A stretch of DNA of 34,215 bases from Acidaminococcus sp. CAG:917 (GTDB lineage Bacteria; Bacillota; Clostridia; Christensenellales; CAG-917), in assembly GCA_000437555.1 (NCBI GenBank), contig FR901024.1:16180-50394 (forward strand). Direction: 5' to 3'. A program made the position numbers and the translations under genes. Positions 7,367 to 14,324 of the stretch are shown here, piece by piece (position 1 is the first letter of the stretch; each line of letters begins with the position of its first letter). The notes under the pieces are model-generated. The model was not told the origin of the DNA. It made no database searches and saw only the letters and a program-made list of their open reading frames with translations.

Positions 7367-7669
7367 AAACACCTCTTAAAATTTCCTTTTTGAAAATTTA
7401 ACACATAATATAGTAGATTAAAAAAAATCTTTTGATGATTTATATCCTCTTTTGTCATTTTAAGGCAAACAAAAACGCCCCGTTATACGGAGCGCTTTTT
7501 AGTTTATTTAAAATGCCCTATTCCTTTTTAATCTCTTGTGCAAAATTTATTATTTTTGTTTTAGACTGTAAAAACCGTTTTGCCACGCTCTTAAAATATC
7601 TTTATATTTTCTTGCACATTAAAATAAAGAAACGTTTTTAAATACTGATTGATAAAATTGATTGATGTT
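7367..7669. other. Intergenic region between the dehydrogenase genes
   Basis: This AT-rich 303-base gap holds the ribosome binding site and presumably the promoter of the left operon, plus the terminator at 7471-7494. A TATTAT near 7408 could be a -10 element, but I see no convincing -35. A short direct repeat, TGATTGAT at 7646-7653 and 7659-7666, has no obvious role. Confidence 0.5.
7471..7494 (-). terminator. Terminator of the flavodoxin/ADH operon
   Basis: On the - strand CGCTCCG (7494-7488) pairs with CGGGGCG (7482-7476) over a 5-base loop with one G-U pair, followed by five T's (7475-7471). It lies about 175 bases past the ADH stop, giving a long 3' end. Read on the + strand the stem has a mismatch, so it is directional. 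Confidence 0.75.
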
Positions 7670-8836
7670 TTATAAGCAAGCCTTTAAAATTTCCTCTACT
7701 TCGGCTTTAGTCAAAATTTTATATCCGCCGTCCATAATTAGCGTGCTGTCCGCAATTTTCTCAATCATATCTTTTGTTACACCGAAGTTCGAAATCTTCA
7801 TTTCAAGCCCTATCCTTTCCATCCATGATTTCATTTTGTCGAGACCTTCGTTTGCCACCTGCTCATCCGTCTTACCTTTAGGGTCTACTTTCCAAACGTT
7901 TACGGCATATCTTTTAAATTTCGGCAAACCGTAAGGCATAATAAAGCGATAATAAGGTATCGATACCGCCGCAAGAGTCATTCCGTGAGTGGCGTCCGTA
8001 TGCGCCGCGACTGCCTGACCGAGCATATGCACTTCCCAATCGGTTGTTTTGCCTTTTGCTATGAGAGTGTTTAATGCCCAGGTCGCAGTCCACATTATGT
8101 TGCTTCTTGCCTCATAATTCGTCGGGTCTTTTACCGCAATCTCCGCGCTGTCGATAAGCGATAATAGCAAACCTTCCGATATATAATCGGACGTGTTGAG
8201 GTCGTCACCGGAAAAATACTGCTCCAAAATATGCGACATTATATCGAATATTCCCGACACCATCTGATAACGCGGAACGGTAAACGTGAATTCGGGATTC
8301 AAAATCGAAAACTTGGGGAAGACGTTATAACCGAACACGTGTCCTATTTTGAGTTTCTGAGCGTGATTGGTTATTACCGAGCCGCCGTTCATCTCACTGC
8401 CCGTTCCCACCATAGTGAGCACGCAGCCTACGGGAATTATTTTGCATTCGGGCTCTTCAAAGCGTATAAAATATTTTTCCCACGGGTCCTCCTCGCAATA
8501 AGCGGAAACGGAAACAGCTTTGGCATAGTCGCATGTGGAACCGCCTCCTACTGCGAGTATTAAATCAACCCCGTTGTCTTTAGCGATTTTACAGCCTTCG
8601 GCAAGCTTTTCCACCGTCGGATTCGGCATAACGCCGCCGTCCTCAAAAATTTCCTTTCCTGACTCTTTCAATATATTTACTACTTTATCGTAAATACCGT
8701 TCTTTTTTATTGAGCCTCCTCCGTAGGTCAGCATAACCTTTTTGCCGTATTTATCCAACTCACTTTTTAACATATTCAGCGAATCGGGTCCGAAATGCAC
8801 AATAGTCTGATTGCAATAAGTAAAATTACCTAACAT
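7670..8836 (-). CDS. Iron-containing alcohol dehydrogenase (butanol dehydrogenase/YqhD type)
   Basis: This 388-residue NAD(P)H-dependent type III alcohol dehydrogenase reduces aldehydes to alcohols, for example in butanol or other fermentation pathways, in the cytoplasm. The nucleotide-binding loop GGGS is at 97-100. The four metal ligands are intact: Asp198 and His202 in FDIMSHILEQY, His270 in WEVHMLG, and His284 in DATHGMTLA. VGTGSEMNGGSVIT (143-156) is the usual segment before the catalytic domain. Length and motifs match the BdhA/YqhD subgroup. AGGAGGTAAAT precedes the ATG. It starts 23 bases after the flavodoxin-family gene, so the two form an operon. The specific aldehyde is unknown. 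Confidence 0.95.
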   Translation of the reverse strand: MLGNFTYCNQTIVHFGPDSLNMLKSELDKYGKKVMLTYGGGSIKKNGIYDKVVNILKESGKEIFEDGGVMPNPTVEKLAEGCKIAKDNGVDLILAVGGGSTCDYAKAVSVSAYCEEDPWEKYFIRFEEPECKIIPVGCVLTMVGTGSEMNGGSVITNHAQKLKIGHVFGYNVFPKFSILNPEFTFTVPRYQMVSGIFDIMSHILEQYFSGDDLNTSDYISEGLLLSLIDSAEIAVKDPTNYEARSNIMWTATWALNTLIAKGKTTDWEVHMLGQAVAAHTDATHGMTLAAVSIPYYRFIMPYGLPKFKRYAVNVWKVDPKGKTDEQVANEGLDKMKSWMERIGLEMKISNFGVTKDMIEKIADSTLIMDGGYKILTKAEVEEILKACL

Positions 8837-8859
8837 ATTTACCTCCTATATCGTCTCTT

Positions 8860-9399
8860 CTATACCGTCTCACCTGCCGTATAGGCTTGAGATAGTGCTT
8901 TAGTGTTTTTTATTTCTCCCGCGCTTTCCACGCCTGTTCCGTAAATTACGCCTTTGAGCGTTACACCGTCAAAACAATTTATAAAACCTTCGATACATTT
9001 TATCGCTCCGTCCATTGCGCTTGTTTCGTCCTCTGCGGACGTCGCAAGCAAATATAGCTGTTTGAATTTGTTCTGTCTTAAATAAAGCGGGTTTAGCCTG
9101 TCTATAAATGTTTTAAGCTGACCCGACACTGAATAATAGTATATCGGCGTCGCAAAAACAAGCACGTCGCTGTTTTGAATTTTTTCATAAAGAGCGTTCA
9201 TTGAGTCTTTGATGACGCAACCTTCGTGCTCTTGACAATACATACAGCCGAGACAAAACTTCAATTCTAAATCCTTAAGATTTATTTTGACGACCTCGTT
9301 ACCTGCTTCCTCCGCTCCCCTGGCGAACGCCTCGGCAAGAAGATAAGAATTTCCGTCTTTTCTCATTGTGGAAGATACAATGCAAACTCTCTTACTCAT
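8860..9399 (-). CDS. Flavodoxin-family NAD(P)H-dependent oxidoreductase
   Basis: This 179-residue FMN-binding protein belongs to the flavodoxin/NADPH-dependent FMN reductase group. The FMN phosphate loop is STMRKDGNS near the N-terminus, and ATPIYYYSVSGQLKTFIDR matches the conserved strand and loop around the flavin ring. LKFCLGCMYCQEHEGC is a Cys cluster common in this subgroup and related to the iron-sulfur flavoproteins, so a redox or iron-sulfur role is possible. The start at 9399 is chosen because AAGGAGGA (9409-9402) immediately precedes it; starting at 9441 would add 14 residues not typical of the family and place the site inside the gene. It is the first gene of the operon with the alcohol dehydrogenase. 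Confidence 0.9.
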   Translation of the reverse strand: MSKRVCIVSSTMRKDGNSYLLAEAFARGAEEAGNEVVKINLKDLELKFCLGCMYCQEHEGCVIKDSMNALYEKIQNSDVLVFATPIYYYSVSGQLKTFIDRLNPLYLRQNKFKQLYLLATSAEDETSAMDGAIKCIEGFINCFDGVTLKGVIYGTGVESAGEIKNTKALSQAYTAGETV

Positions 9400-9416
9400 A
9401 TTCCTCCTTTTTCCGC

Positions 9417-9431
9417 CGAGCAAACTGCTCG
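9417..9431 (-). promoter_or_regulatory. Leader hairpin ahead of the flavodoxin-family gene
   Basis: CGAGCA and TGCTCG form a perfect 6-bp stem around a 3-base loop, 8 bases upstream of the ribosome binding site. No T run follows, so it is not a terminator. It may simply shape the mRNA leader. Confidence 0.4.
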
Positions 9432-9568
9432 ATTTAATCATTTTATAAATGTTTTATATAAATCCTTGCTTTAACCAACTCGTATTTTTTAAATAACTTT
9501 TTGAGGGACAATCTTATTACATACGCCGACCTTTTCGGGAGTGCTCAAAACTATACAATACCGTAAAT

Positions 9569-9600
9569 CGGCAAACTTAAATTTAAGTTAAGTATTGCCG
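9569..9600. repeat. Inverted repeat after the acetyltransferase gene
   Basis: CGGCAA (9569-9574) and TTGCCG (9595-9600) flank a 16-base palindrome AACTTAAATTTAAGTT (9574-9589), starting 4 bases past the stop codon. It lacks a T run on the - strand, so it may act as a 3' mRNA end or a weak terminator; the sequence does not decide. Confidence 0.5.
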
Positions 9601-9603
9601 TTT

Positions 9604-10170
9604 TCATTCTATCTTTTTTATTACTTTTGCGGGAACGCCCCCGACAACAGTTTTCGGAGGAACGTCCTTTGTAACTACCGCCCCTGCGGCGACTATACTG
9701 CCGTCCCCTATAGTGACACCGGCAAGTATTGTTGAATGCGAGCCTATCCATACGCCTTTACCCACCGTTATAGGCTGCGGAATCATATCCGCCCTGTTTT
9801 CTACGGCTATGGCGTGATTGAGCGTGGCAAAGACTACCTGATGCCCTATCAGACATCCGTCTTGTATTATAATGCCGCCTTGGTCTTGAAAGCAACAACC
9901 TGAATTGATAAATACATTTTTACCCACCGTTATATTTTGTCCGAAGTCGGAGTAAATCGGAGGGAACAATGAAAAACCTTCAGATACTTCCTTTCCCGTA
10001 AGTTCGGCAAAAAGCTTTTTAATTTCTTCCGCGCGGCGATATTTGCCGTTAATTTTGGCTGTAATTCGCCTTGCCCTTGCGGACGCCTCGTGCATAAACA
10101 TATGTTCGGGTGAGCCTGCTTTAATATAATGCGATTTGGCAATGATTTCGTTATATTCTTTTATGTCCAT
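9604..10170 (-). CDS. Maltose/galactoside O-acetyltransferase-type hexapeptide protein
   Basis: This 188-residue protein belongs to the LacA/Maa/NodL family of acetyl-CoA-dependent sugar O-acetyltransferases, trimeric enzymes with a left-handed beta-helix. The N-terminal Mac domain (about 1-60) has the typical PEHMFMHEASARARR stretch. The hexapeptide helix runs from about 75 to 185 with repeats such as ITVGKN, GGIIIQ, ITVGKG and VTIGDG. The catalytic His is in TLNHA (His119), and GGVPAKVIKKI closes the fold. AAGGAAAG precedes the ATG. It appears to be a single-gene unit; the upstream 10171-10366 is AT-rich and I found no convincing promoter. The acceptor sugar cannot be predicted. Confidence 0.94.
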   Translation of the reverse strand: MDIKEYNEIIAKSHYIKAGSPEHMFMHEASARARRITAKINGKYRRAEEIKKLFAELTGKEVSEGFSLFPPIYSDFGQNITVGKNVFINSGCCFQDQGGIIIQDGCLIGHQVVFATLNHAIAVENRADMIPQPITVGKGVWIGSHSTILAGVTIGDGSIVAAGAVVTKDVPPKTVVGGVPAKVIKKIE

Positions 10171-10366
10171 ATATTCTTTCCTTAATAACCGACCTATTTT
10201 AATTTCAAAATTTTTGCGCTATTGTAAAACTCGCTAAGTATACGTTGCCACGCTTTATAAATTTAAAATTTTAGTGCTCTTGTAACATTCCGTAAACTCA
10301 AATTGTAAGGTATCGTAACTGCAATTTGAAAAATATCTCGGCCGATGCACAATGCAATCGACAAAT

Positions 10367-10386
10367 AAAAAACCGCCTTGCGGCGG
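10367..10386 (-). terminator. Terminator of the DUF1858/XRE-cupin operon
   Basis: On the - strand CCGCC (10386-10382), a GCAA tetraloop and GGCGG (10377-10373) are followed by six T's (10372-10367). GCAA is a stabilising GNRA loop. It begins 4 bases past the regulator's stop codon. Confidence 0.9.
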
Positions 10387-10390
10387 AATT

Positions 10391-10945
10391 TTATTCGTTG
10401 ATAACCGTTAAAAACTTTGCGCTGTTTCCGCCCATTGCAAGCTGCGCGTGAGGCTGTTGCGGATTGAAATAAAGAGAATCGCCGGCTCTTAAGAAAAACT
10501 CTCTGTCACCCACGATGACCCTTAACTCTCCCTCCAGGACAAAGTTAAACTCTTGTCCGCCGTGAGAAACAAGCTCCGGAGAATCGGACGGGGCGATAGT
10601 GACAAGCATCGGGTTCATCGATTTTCCCTTAAATTCTGCGGCAAGAGAAGTAAACGAATAACCTTCGTATCTTTCCACCGAAACACCTTTTCCGTCGTAA
10701 ACTACAACGGCGTTATCGTTGGTCGGCATCTCTCCCCCGAGAACATAATTCGGCTCCGTTCCCATTATTCTTGCAAATTTATAAATAAGATTTATGGGCA
10801 TTTCCTTTTTTGACGTTTCATATTCAATATATTCACTCTCAAGTATTCCCAAAAGCTCCGCCATCTGAGCGGTTGAATAATCTGAAAAGGTCCTGAGCTC
10901 GGAGAGCCTTGTTGCCACTTTTGAATAATCGTTTTCCTTTACCAT
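10391..10945 (-). CDS. XRE-family regulator with C-terminal cupin domain
   Basis: This 184-residue predicted transcription factor joins an N-terminal helix-turn-helix (about 8-66, with STAQMAELLGILESEYIEYE as the recognition part) to a C-terminal cupin (about 108-180). Cupin motif 1 appears as HGGQEFNFVLEGEL (His128, Glu132) and motif 2 as GDSLYFNPQQPHAQ (His166), so metal or small-ligand binding is plausible. Relatives often control sugar, polyamine or amino-acid genes by sensing a ligand in the cupin. AAGGA lies 7 bases before the ATG. It is 35 bases downstream of the DUF1858 gene with no terminator between, so the two are co-transcribed. Its target is unknown. Confidence 0.93.
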   Translation of the reverse strand: MVKENDYSKVATRLSELRTFSDYSTAQMAELLGILESEYIEYETSKKEMPINLIYKFARIMGTEPNYVLGGEMPTNDNAVVVYDGKGVSVERYEGYSFTSLAAEFKGKSMNPMLVTIAPSDSPELVSHGGQEFNFVLEGELRVIVGDREFFLRAGDSLYFNPQQPHAQLAMGGNSAKFLTVINE

Positions 10946-10980
10946 AGCAATTCCTTATAGCGTAAATAATTTAAGATTTG

Positions 10981-11181
10981 TTATTTTGCGATAACTTTGT
11001 TTAAAGCTTCGACGATTTCGTCGGGATTAAGTCCGTGAACCTGAGCGGCTTGCTCGATAGTTTCACCGTGAGCAAGCATACAACCGAGGCAATGCATGCC
11101 AAATCCCATCAATGTTGCCGCCAATTCTTCTTGATTGCCGAGTTTCAAAACATCTGCGATAAGCATATCCTTTGTTACCAT
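10981..11181 (-). CDS. DUF1858 small redox-disulfide domain protein
   Basis: This 66-residue protein is a stand-alone DUF1858 domain (PF08984), the helical domain also found at the N-terminus of ScdA/RIC iron-sulfur repair proteins and described as a hybrid-cluster-associated redox disulfide domain. The pattern is complete: TKDMLIADVL at the start, GFGMHCLGCMLA with the C-x-x-C pair (30 and 33), then ETIEQAAQVHGLN. The C-x-x-C could form a disulfide or bind metal. AAGGAG lies 8 bases before the ATG. It is the first gene of the operon with the XRE-cupin regulator. The molecular role of single-domain members is not established. Confidence 0.93.
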   Translation of the reverse strand: MVTKDMLIADVLKLGNQEELAATLMGFGMHCLGCMLAHGETIEQAAQVHGLNPDEIVEALNKVIAK

Positions 11182-11209
11182 ATTTATATCTCCTTTAAAT
11201 TTAATTTAA

Positions 11210-11218
11210 ATTATATCA
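11210..11218 (-). promoter_or_regulatory. Extended -10 promoter of the DUF1858/XRE operon
   Basis: TGATATAAT on the - strand is an extended -10 (TGn-TATAAT), about 29 bases before the start codon. No good -35 lies at the expected distance, which fits an extended -10 promoter. The remaining 11219-11397 is AT-rich, without a recognisable element. Confidence 0.65.
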
Positions 11219-11397
11219 GCGTTTCGCACTTATATTATTTGCTAATATGAAACAATTATCGTGTTGTTATTATTTTCTGATACGTTGCAAAAGATTTATA
11301 ACGATTAAAGGTTATTTCGTTTTTCGCATCGTGAATATTTTGTTGTTCTATCACTTTTAACAAGCTTTTTTTAAAAGAAAATTAAAATTTTTAAATT

Positions 11398-12519
11398 TTA
11401 AAGTTTCTCTCCGCATTCGGGACAAAACTTGCTTTTTCCTTTAACTTCCGCGCCGCACTTCGGACATTTTTTGACTATAGCCGCTCCGCATTCCGAACAG
11501 AATTTAGCGTTGGCTTTAACTGTCGCTCCGCAATTGGGGCAAGTCTTACCCTCCTCCGTTTGCTTGGCTCCGCATTCAGGGCAGAATTTAGCTCCGACTT
11601 TAATGTCTGCGCCGCACTTTACGCACTTTGCGGTTTTGGGAGCGTCCTTTGCGCCCATACCCTGAGTAAATTGCTGTCCCATCATCTGACCCATAGCCAT
11701 ACCGGCGGTAACGCCCATACCCATATTCATTGCGCTGTTTGAGCCGCCGGGATTTTTTGCCATATCTCTCATGGCGTGCGTGGCGTTGTATTGCTGATAC
11801 GTGCCCATAACACCGCCGAGAATACCCATTGTTGACCTTTCGTCGAGAGCCTTTTCCACTTCGGGGGGAAGCGAAAGATTTTGAATGGTAACGTCAGTAA
11901 CTTCAAGGCCGAGTTCGGCAAATCTGTCGGAAGCAATTTCCTGCGTCTTATCGCCCAACTCACTGTATTTCGCCGCAAGGTCGAGAGCGGGAATTTTGCT
12001 TTCTCCTATGCTGTCCGTCAAAGTGGACAGAATTATATTTTTGAGATAATTGGAAATATCCTCGGTGGTAAATTTCTTGACCGTACCGAAAATCTCCGCC
12101 ATAAATTTAGCGGGGTCTGAAACCTTAAACGAGAAATTGCCGTATCCTCTTAGACGAATGGCTCCGAAATCGGCGTCCCTCATCATAATGGGGTTTGTCG
12201 TCCCCCACTTGACATTGGTAAACTGTTTCGTGCTTACAAAATAGACGTCGGCGTCTTTAGGATTTTCAAACGCATATTTCCAGTTGGCAAGCTTTGTCAA
12301 AATGGGTATGACGTCGGTATCGAGCTTGTAAGAGCCGGGTCCGAACACGTCGGCAATCCTTCCCCTTGACGTAAATACAGCCGCCTGTGAGGGATTGACT
12401 ATGAGTCTTGAGCCCTGCATAATAGCATAGCGGTCGTCGACGGGAAAACGGTAGACGATGCTTGTGTGAGTATCGTCTTTCCATTCGATAACTTTAAGTA
12501 AATGATTTTTTAATCCCAT
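11398..12519 (-). CDS. SPFH-domain protein with three C-terminal zinc ribbons (YdjI-like)
   Basis: This 373-residue protein has an SPFH/band-7-like domain (about 1-235), then a Gly/Met/Gln-rich stretch (about 236-295) and three tandem zinc ribbons (about 297-371). The ribbons are C-x2-C-x10-C-x2-C repeats beginning CVKCGAD, CPNCGAT and CPKCGAE. The family includes Bacillus subtilis YdjI, encoded with PspA and implicated in membrane-stress complexes. The SPFH part shows NVKWGTTNPIMMRDADFGAIRLRG-like family sequence and VTIQNLSLPPEVEKALDER at its end. There is no membrane segment, so membrane contact would be through partners. No PspA or YdjG/H homologue is next to it here. GGAGGA and a consensus promoter precede it; transcription is probably single-gene. 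Confidence 0.92.
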   Translation of the reverse strand: MGLKNHLLKVIEWKDDTHTSIVYRFPVDDRYAIMQGSRLIVNPSQAAVFTSRGRIADVFGPGSYKLDTDVIPILTKLANWKYAFENPKDADVYFVSTKQFTNVKWGTTNPIMMRDADFGAIRLRGYGNFSFKVSDPAKFMAEIFGTVKKFTTEDISNYLKNIILSTLTDSIGESKIPALDLAAKYSELGDKTQEIASDRFAELGLEVTDVTIQNLSLPPEVEKALDERSTMGILGGVMGTYQQYNATHAMRDMAKNPGGSNSAMNMGMGVTAGMAMGQMMGQQFTQGMGAKDAPKTAKCVKCGADIKVGAKFCPECGAKQTEEGKTCPNCGATVKANAKFCSECGAAIVKKCPKCGAEVKGKSKFCPECGEKL

Positions 12520-12557
12520 GATTTCCTCCGAGATTATTACGTTTTAAACTATTATTG

Positions 12558-12586
12558 ATTATAGCATAAGGAAATAAGCTTTTCAA
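12558..12586 (-). promoter_or_regulatory. Sigma-A promoter of the SPFH gene
   Basis: TTGAAA (12586-12581), a 17-base spacer and TATAAT (12563-12558) on the - strand, with a TG one base upstream of the -10 (extended -10). The predicted leader is about 32 bases and includes the ribosome binding site. Confidence 0.87.
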
Positions 12587-12588
12587 CA

Positions 12589-12607
12589 GATTTTAAAATT
12601 TAAAATC
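12589..12607. promoter_or_regulatory. Palindrome next to the SPFH -35 element
   Basis: GATTTTAAA and TTTAAAATC form a perfect 9-bp inverted repeat around a single A, ending 2 bases upstream of the -35. It could be a regulator site or, being pure A/T apart from its ends, an UP element for RNA polymerase. Confidence 0.45.
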
Positions 12608-12860
12608 ATATTTCTTTAAAACCGAGACAATTTAAAATATGTTTAAAATACCTGATATTTTACTAAAACGACACGCTTTGAGGCAGAACAATTAAATTTT
12701 CTCCTTAATACCAAACTGCGATTTTATATTACCGTATTATTCTTTATCTGCTAATATGGCAATTTAAAAATAACGTCAACTCAAAAAAACTATGCCCGAT
12801 ACAAAAAGCGATGACCTTTAAAATGTGAGGTTGAAATAAAAATTTACGGCAAATTGCATA

Positions 12861-13865
12861 CTAAGCCATCAATAGCAACAAGGGAATTGACACTACGCAC
12901 AGCAAAGTTGAAAGCAAAATAGTATTTGCCGCCGTTTTAGAATCTCCTCCGTATATTTCCGAAAGATTTAAGTTGACGGAGGCGCAAGGCATGGCGGAAA
13001 GAATAAACAACGTCACTTTTACGGAATAATCTATAGGCAGGAAATACACGATGGCATATGTCAGAAGCGGAAACACCAAAATTTTCGTCAGTGCGGCAAC
13101 GTATACCGATGGATGTATAAACAATTCCTTAAACGGAGCGCTTGCAAATCGCATTCCGAGTATTATCATACACATCGGAGTGGTCATTTGAGCCAAGAGG
13201 TTTATAAGGTTTAAAGCCGGCTCCGGGAGCTGAACGTTCAAGAAAAATAACGGCAGAGCAACCACTAACGTCAGAGTGGGAGGATTTAAAATTGCTTTTT
13301 TAACGGAAATGTATTTTCTATCGCCCGTTAACACGAAAGCTCCCACAGTCCAACAGAGAAAGTTCATTGCCACAATGAATACCGCAGCATAAGCTACCGC
13401 CTCCGGAACGTTCGGCATCAATACGTTTAACACGGGTATGCCCAAAAAACCCACGTTGCCGAAAACGGAGCAAGTGGTAAGAACTCTCATTGCCTTACCT
13501 TTCATCACCTGCGTTTCGGGGATTGCTCTGAATGAATCGACGTTCGTCTGCAAAAATCCTTCTGCTTTTTTGGGCATTTTTTTGTTAAACCACTTTCTGT
13601 AAATAAGGCACAAAACTATAAGCAGCAAAAGCTGAACTCCGAACGAAAATGCGACCGCTATTCCGAGATTTTTTAAAAGTGACGGCTGATAGCTGACTCT
13701 CAAAAAAGAATTGAGAGTCAAAAAAGGTTGATTGACGTAAAGCAAAACCTTGGCAAAAGGAGCGATTGCCGTTTGCTTTACAGCTTTTACTTTTATCAAA
13801 ATGTAACCGGGTATCGCCATTGCTACAAGGAGCAAAACGTTTACTGCCGTAACTTCAAAATTCAT
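12861..13865 (-). CDS. AEC (auxin efflux carrier) family transporter
   Basis: This 334-residue membrane protein belongs to the AEC family (PF03547), secondary carriers that in bacteria export or import organic acids such as malate, malonate or amino-acid derivatives. About ten hydrophobic segments are arranged as two five-helix halves. Family features include FLQTNVDSFRAIPETQ-type loop sequence, SVFGNVGFLGIPVL (the conserved N-x-G-F-x-G-x-P segment after helix 4), QMTTPMCMIILGMRFA, and SAMPCASVNLNLSEIYGGD near the end. There is no ribosome binding site before the ATG, and the promoter's predicted start falls directly at the ATG. Substrate is unknown. Confidence 0.95.
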   Translation of the reverse strand: MNFEVTAVNVLLLVAMAIPGYILIKVKAVKQTAIAPFAKVLLYVNQPFLTLNSFLRVSYQPSLLKNLGIAVAFSFGVQLLLLIVLCLIYRKWFNKKMPKKAEGFLQTNVDSFRAIPETQVMKGKAMRVLTTCSVFGNVGFLGIPVLNVLMPNVPEAVAYAAVFIVAMNFLCWTVGAFVLTGDRKYISVKKAILNPPTLTLVVALPLFFLNVQLPEPALNLINLLAQMTTPMCMIILGMRFASAPFKELFIHPSVYVAALTKILVFPLLTYAIVYFLPIDYSVKVTLFILSAMPCASVNLNLSEIYGGDSKTAANTILLSTLLCVVSIPLLLLMA

Positions 13866-13872
13866 ATTATAA

Positions 13873-13902
13873 ATTATATAACCATATTTCCCCGTTTGGC
13901 AA
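13873..13902 (-). promoter_or_regulatory. Promoter of the AEC gene
   Basis: TTGCCA (13902-13897), an 18-base spacer and TATAAT (13878-13873) on the - strand. The expected +1 is near 13866, one base before the ATG, which predicts an essentially leaderless mRNA. Confidence 0.65.
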
Positions 13903-14277
13903 ACAATTAAAAAGATTATCGAAATTTATCATATATTTTTTGTTTTCACAATTTTGCTTTTCGCTTTTCCTATTTCTTTTCTCGTTCACCGTTTTGGCTT
14001 ATTTTAACAAAAGTCTTACGACTTCCCTACTTTCTTTGCCCTTTCTTCCTTGCCTATTGCCGCTGTTTTTCTTTTTTAATTTTGTCTCTCTTCTGCCTTT
14101 CCATTTTTCTCGTCTTCTTTCAATCCGTTTACGTTTTTCTTATCTTTTTCTTTCTCTCATTTTGTCGGTTTTTGCAAAACACTTTTCCCTGTCTTCACTT
14201 TCATTCTGATTTTACAGTTTTTTTGCCGATTATTCATACGATTTACTTTAATTTGTTTTCCCGCATTTCAACGCATT

Positions 14278-14304
14278 AAAAAAGGGACTTAAAGTCCCTT
14301 TTTT
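14278..14304. terminator. Terminator of the giant gene
   Basis: GGGACTT (14284-14290) pairs with AAGTCCC (14292-14298), flanked by A6 and T6, 20 bases past the stop codon of the giant gene. The symmetry makes it usable from both strands, though only the - strand has a gene leading into it. Confidence 0.93.
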
Positions 14305-14324
14305 AGTGTTTTGTTTTTCACCTT

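Larger units (their letters stand above)
12520..12860. other. Intergenic region between SPFH and AEC genes
   Basis: This AT-rich 341-base gap contains the SPFH promoter (12558-12586) and the palindrome at 12589-12607. An AT-only hairpin, TAAAATA (12644-12650) with TATTTTA (12656-12662), is weak. I found no convincing terminator for the AEC gene, no small ORF with a ribosome binding site and no RNA gene. Confidence 0.5.
13866..14324. other. Polypurine-strand spacer after the giant gene
   Basis: This 459-base gap holds the AEC promoter and the terminator of the giant gene. Between them the + strand is extremely pyrimidine-rich: only 18 of the 120 bases from 14041 to 14160 are purines by hand count. 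Read on the - strand it gives Lys/Arg/Glu-rich fragments, the longest an open stretch of about 46 codons without a start codon or ribosome binding site. I do not call a gene here. Confidence 0.6.

Noticed and set aside
7367..7372. GTG at 7372 as start of the dehydrogenase-like gene
   Set aside because: It falls inside the GAGGTG ribosome binding site that serves the ATG at 7366.
7646..7666. Direct repeat TGATTGAT, two copies 13 bases apart
   Set aside because: Two short AT-rich copies just after a stop codon, without a third copy or promoter context; likely chance.
8231..8563. Open + strand frame inside the alcohol dehydrogenase gene
   Set aside because: The opposite strand encodes a full-length, well conserved enzyme; this frame has no recognisable product.
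9400..9441. Upstream ATG at 9441 for the flavodoxin-family gene
   Set aside because: AAGGAGGA at 9402-9409 would be inside the gene, and the added 14 residues do not match the family.
11351..11400. AT-only inverted repeats after the SPFH gene
   Set aside because: They contain almost no G-C pairs and are expected by chance in such AT-rich sequence; not called a terminator.
13940..14209. Open + strand frame of 89 codons rich in Phe, Leu and Ser
   Set aside because: It is a by-product of the pyrimidine-rich tract (TTT, CTT and TCT codons), with no ribosome binding site and no neighbouring + strand genes.
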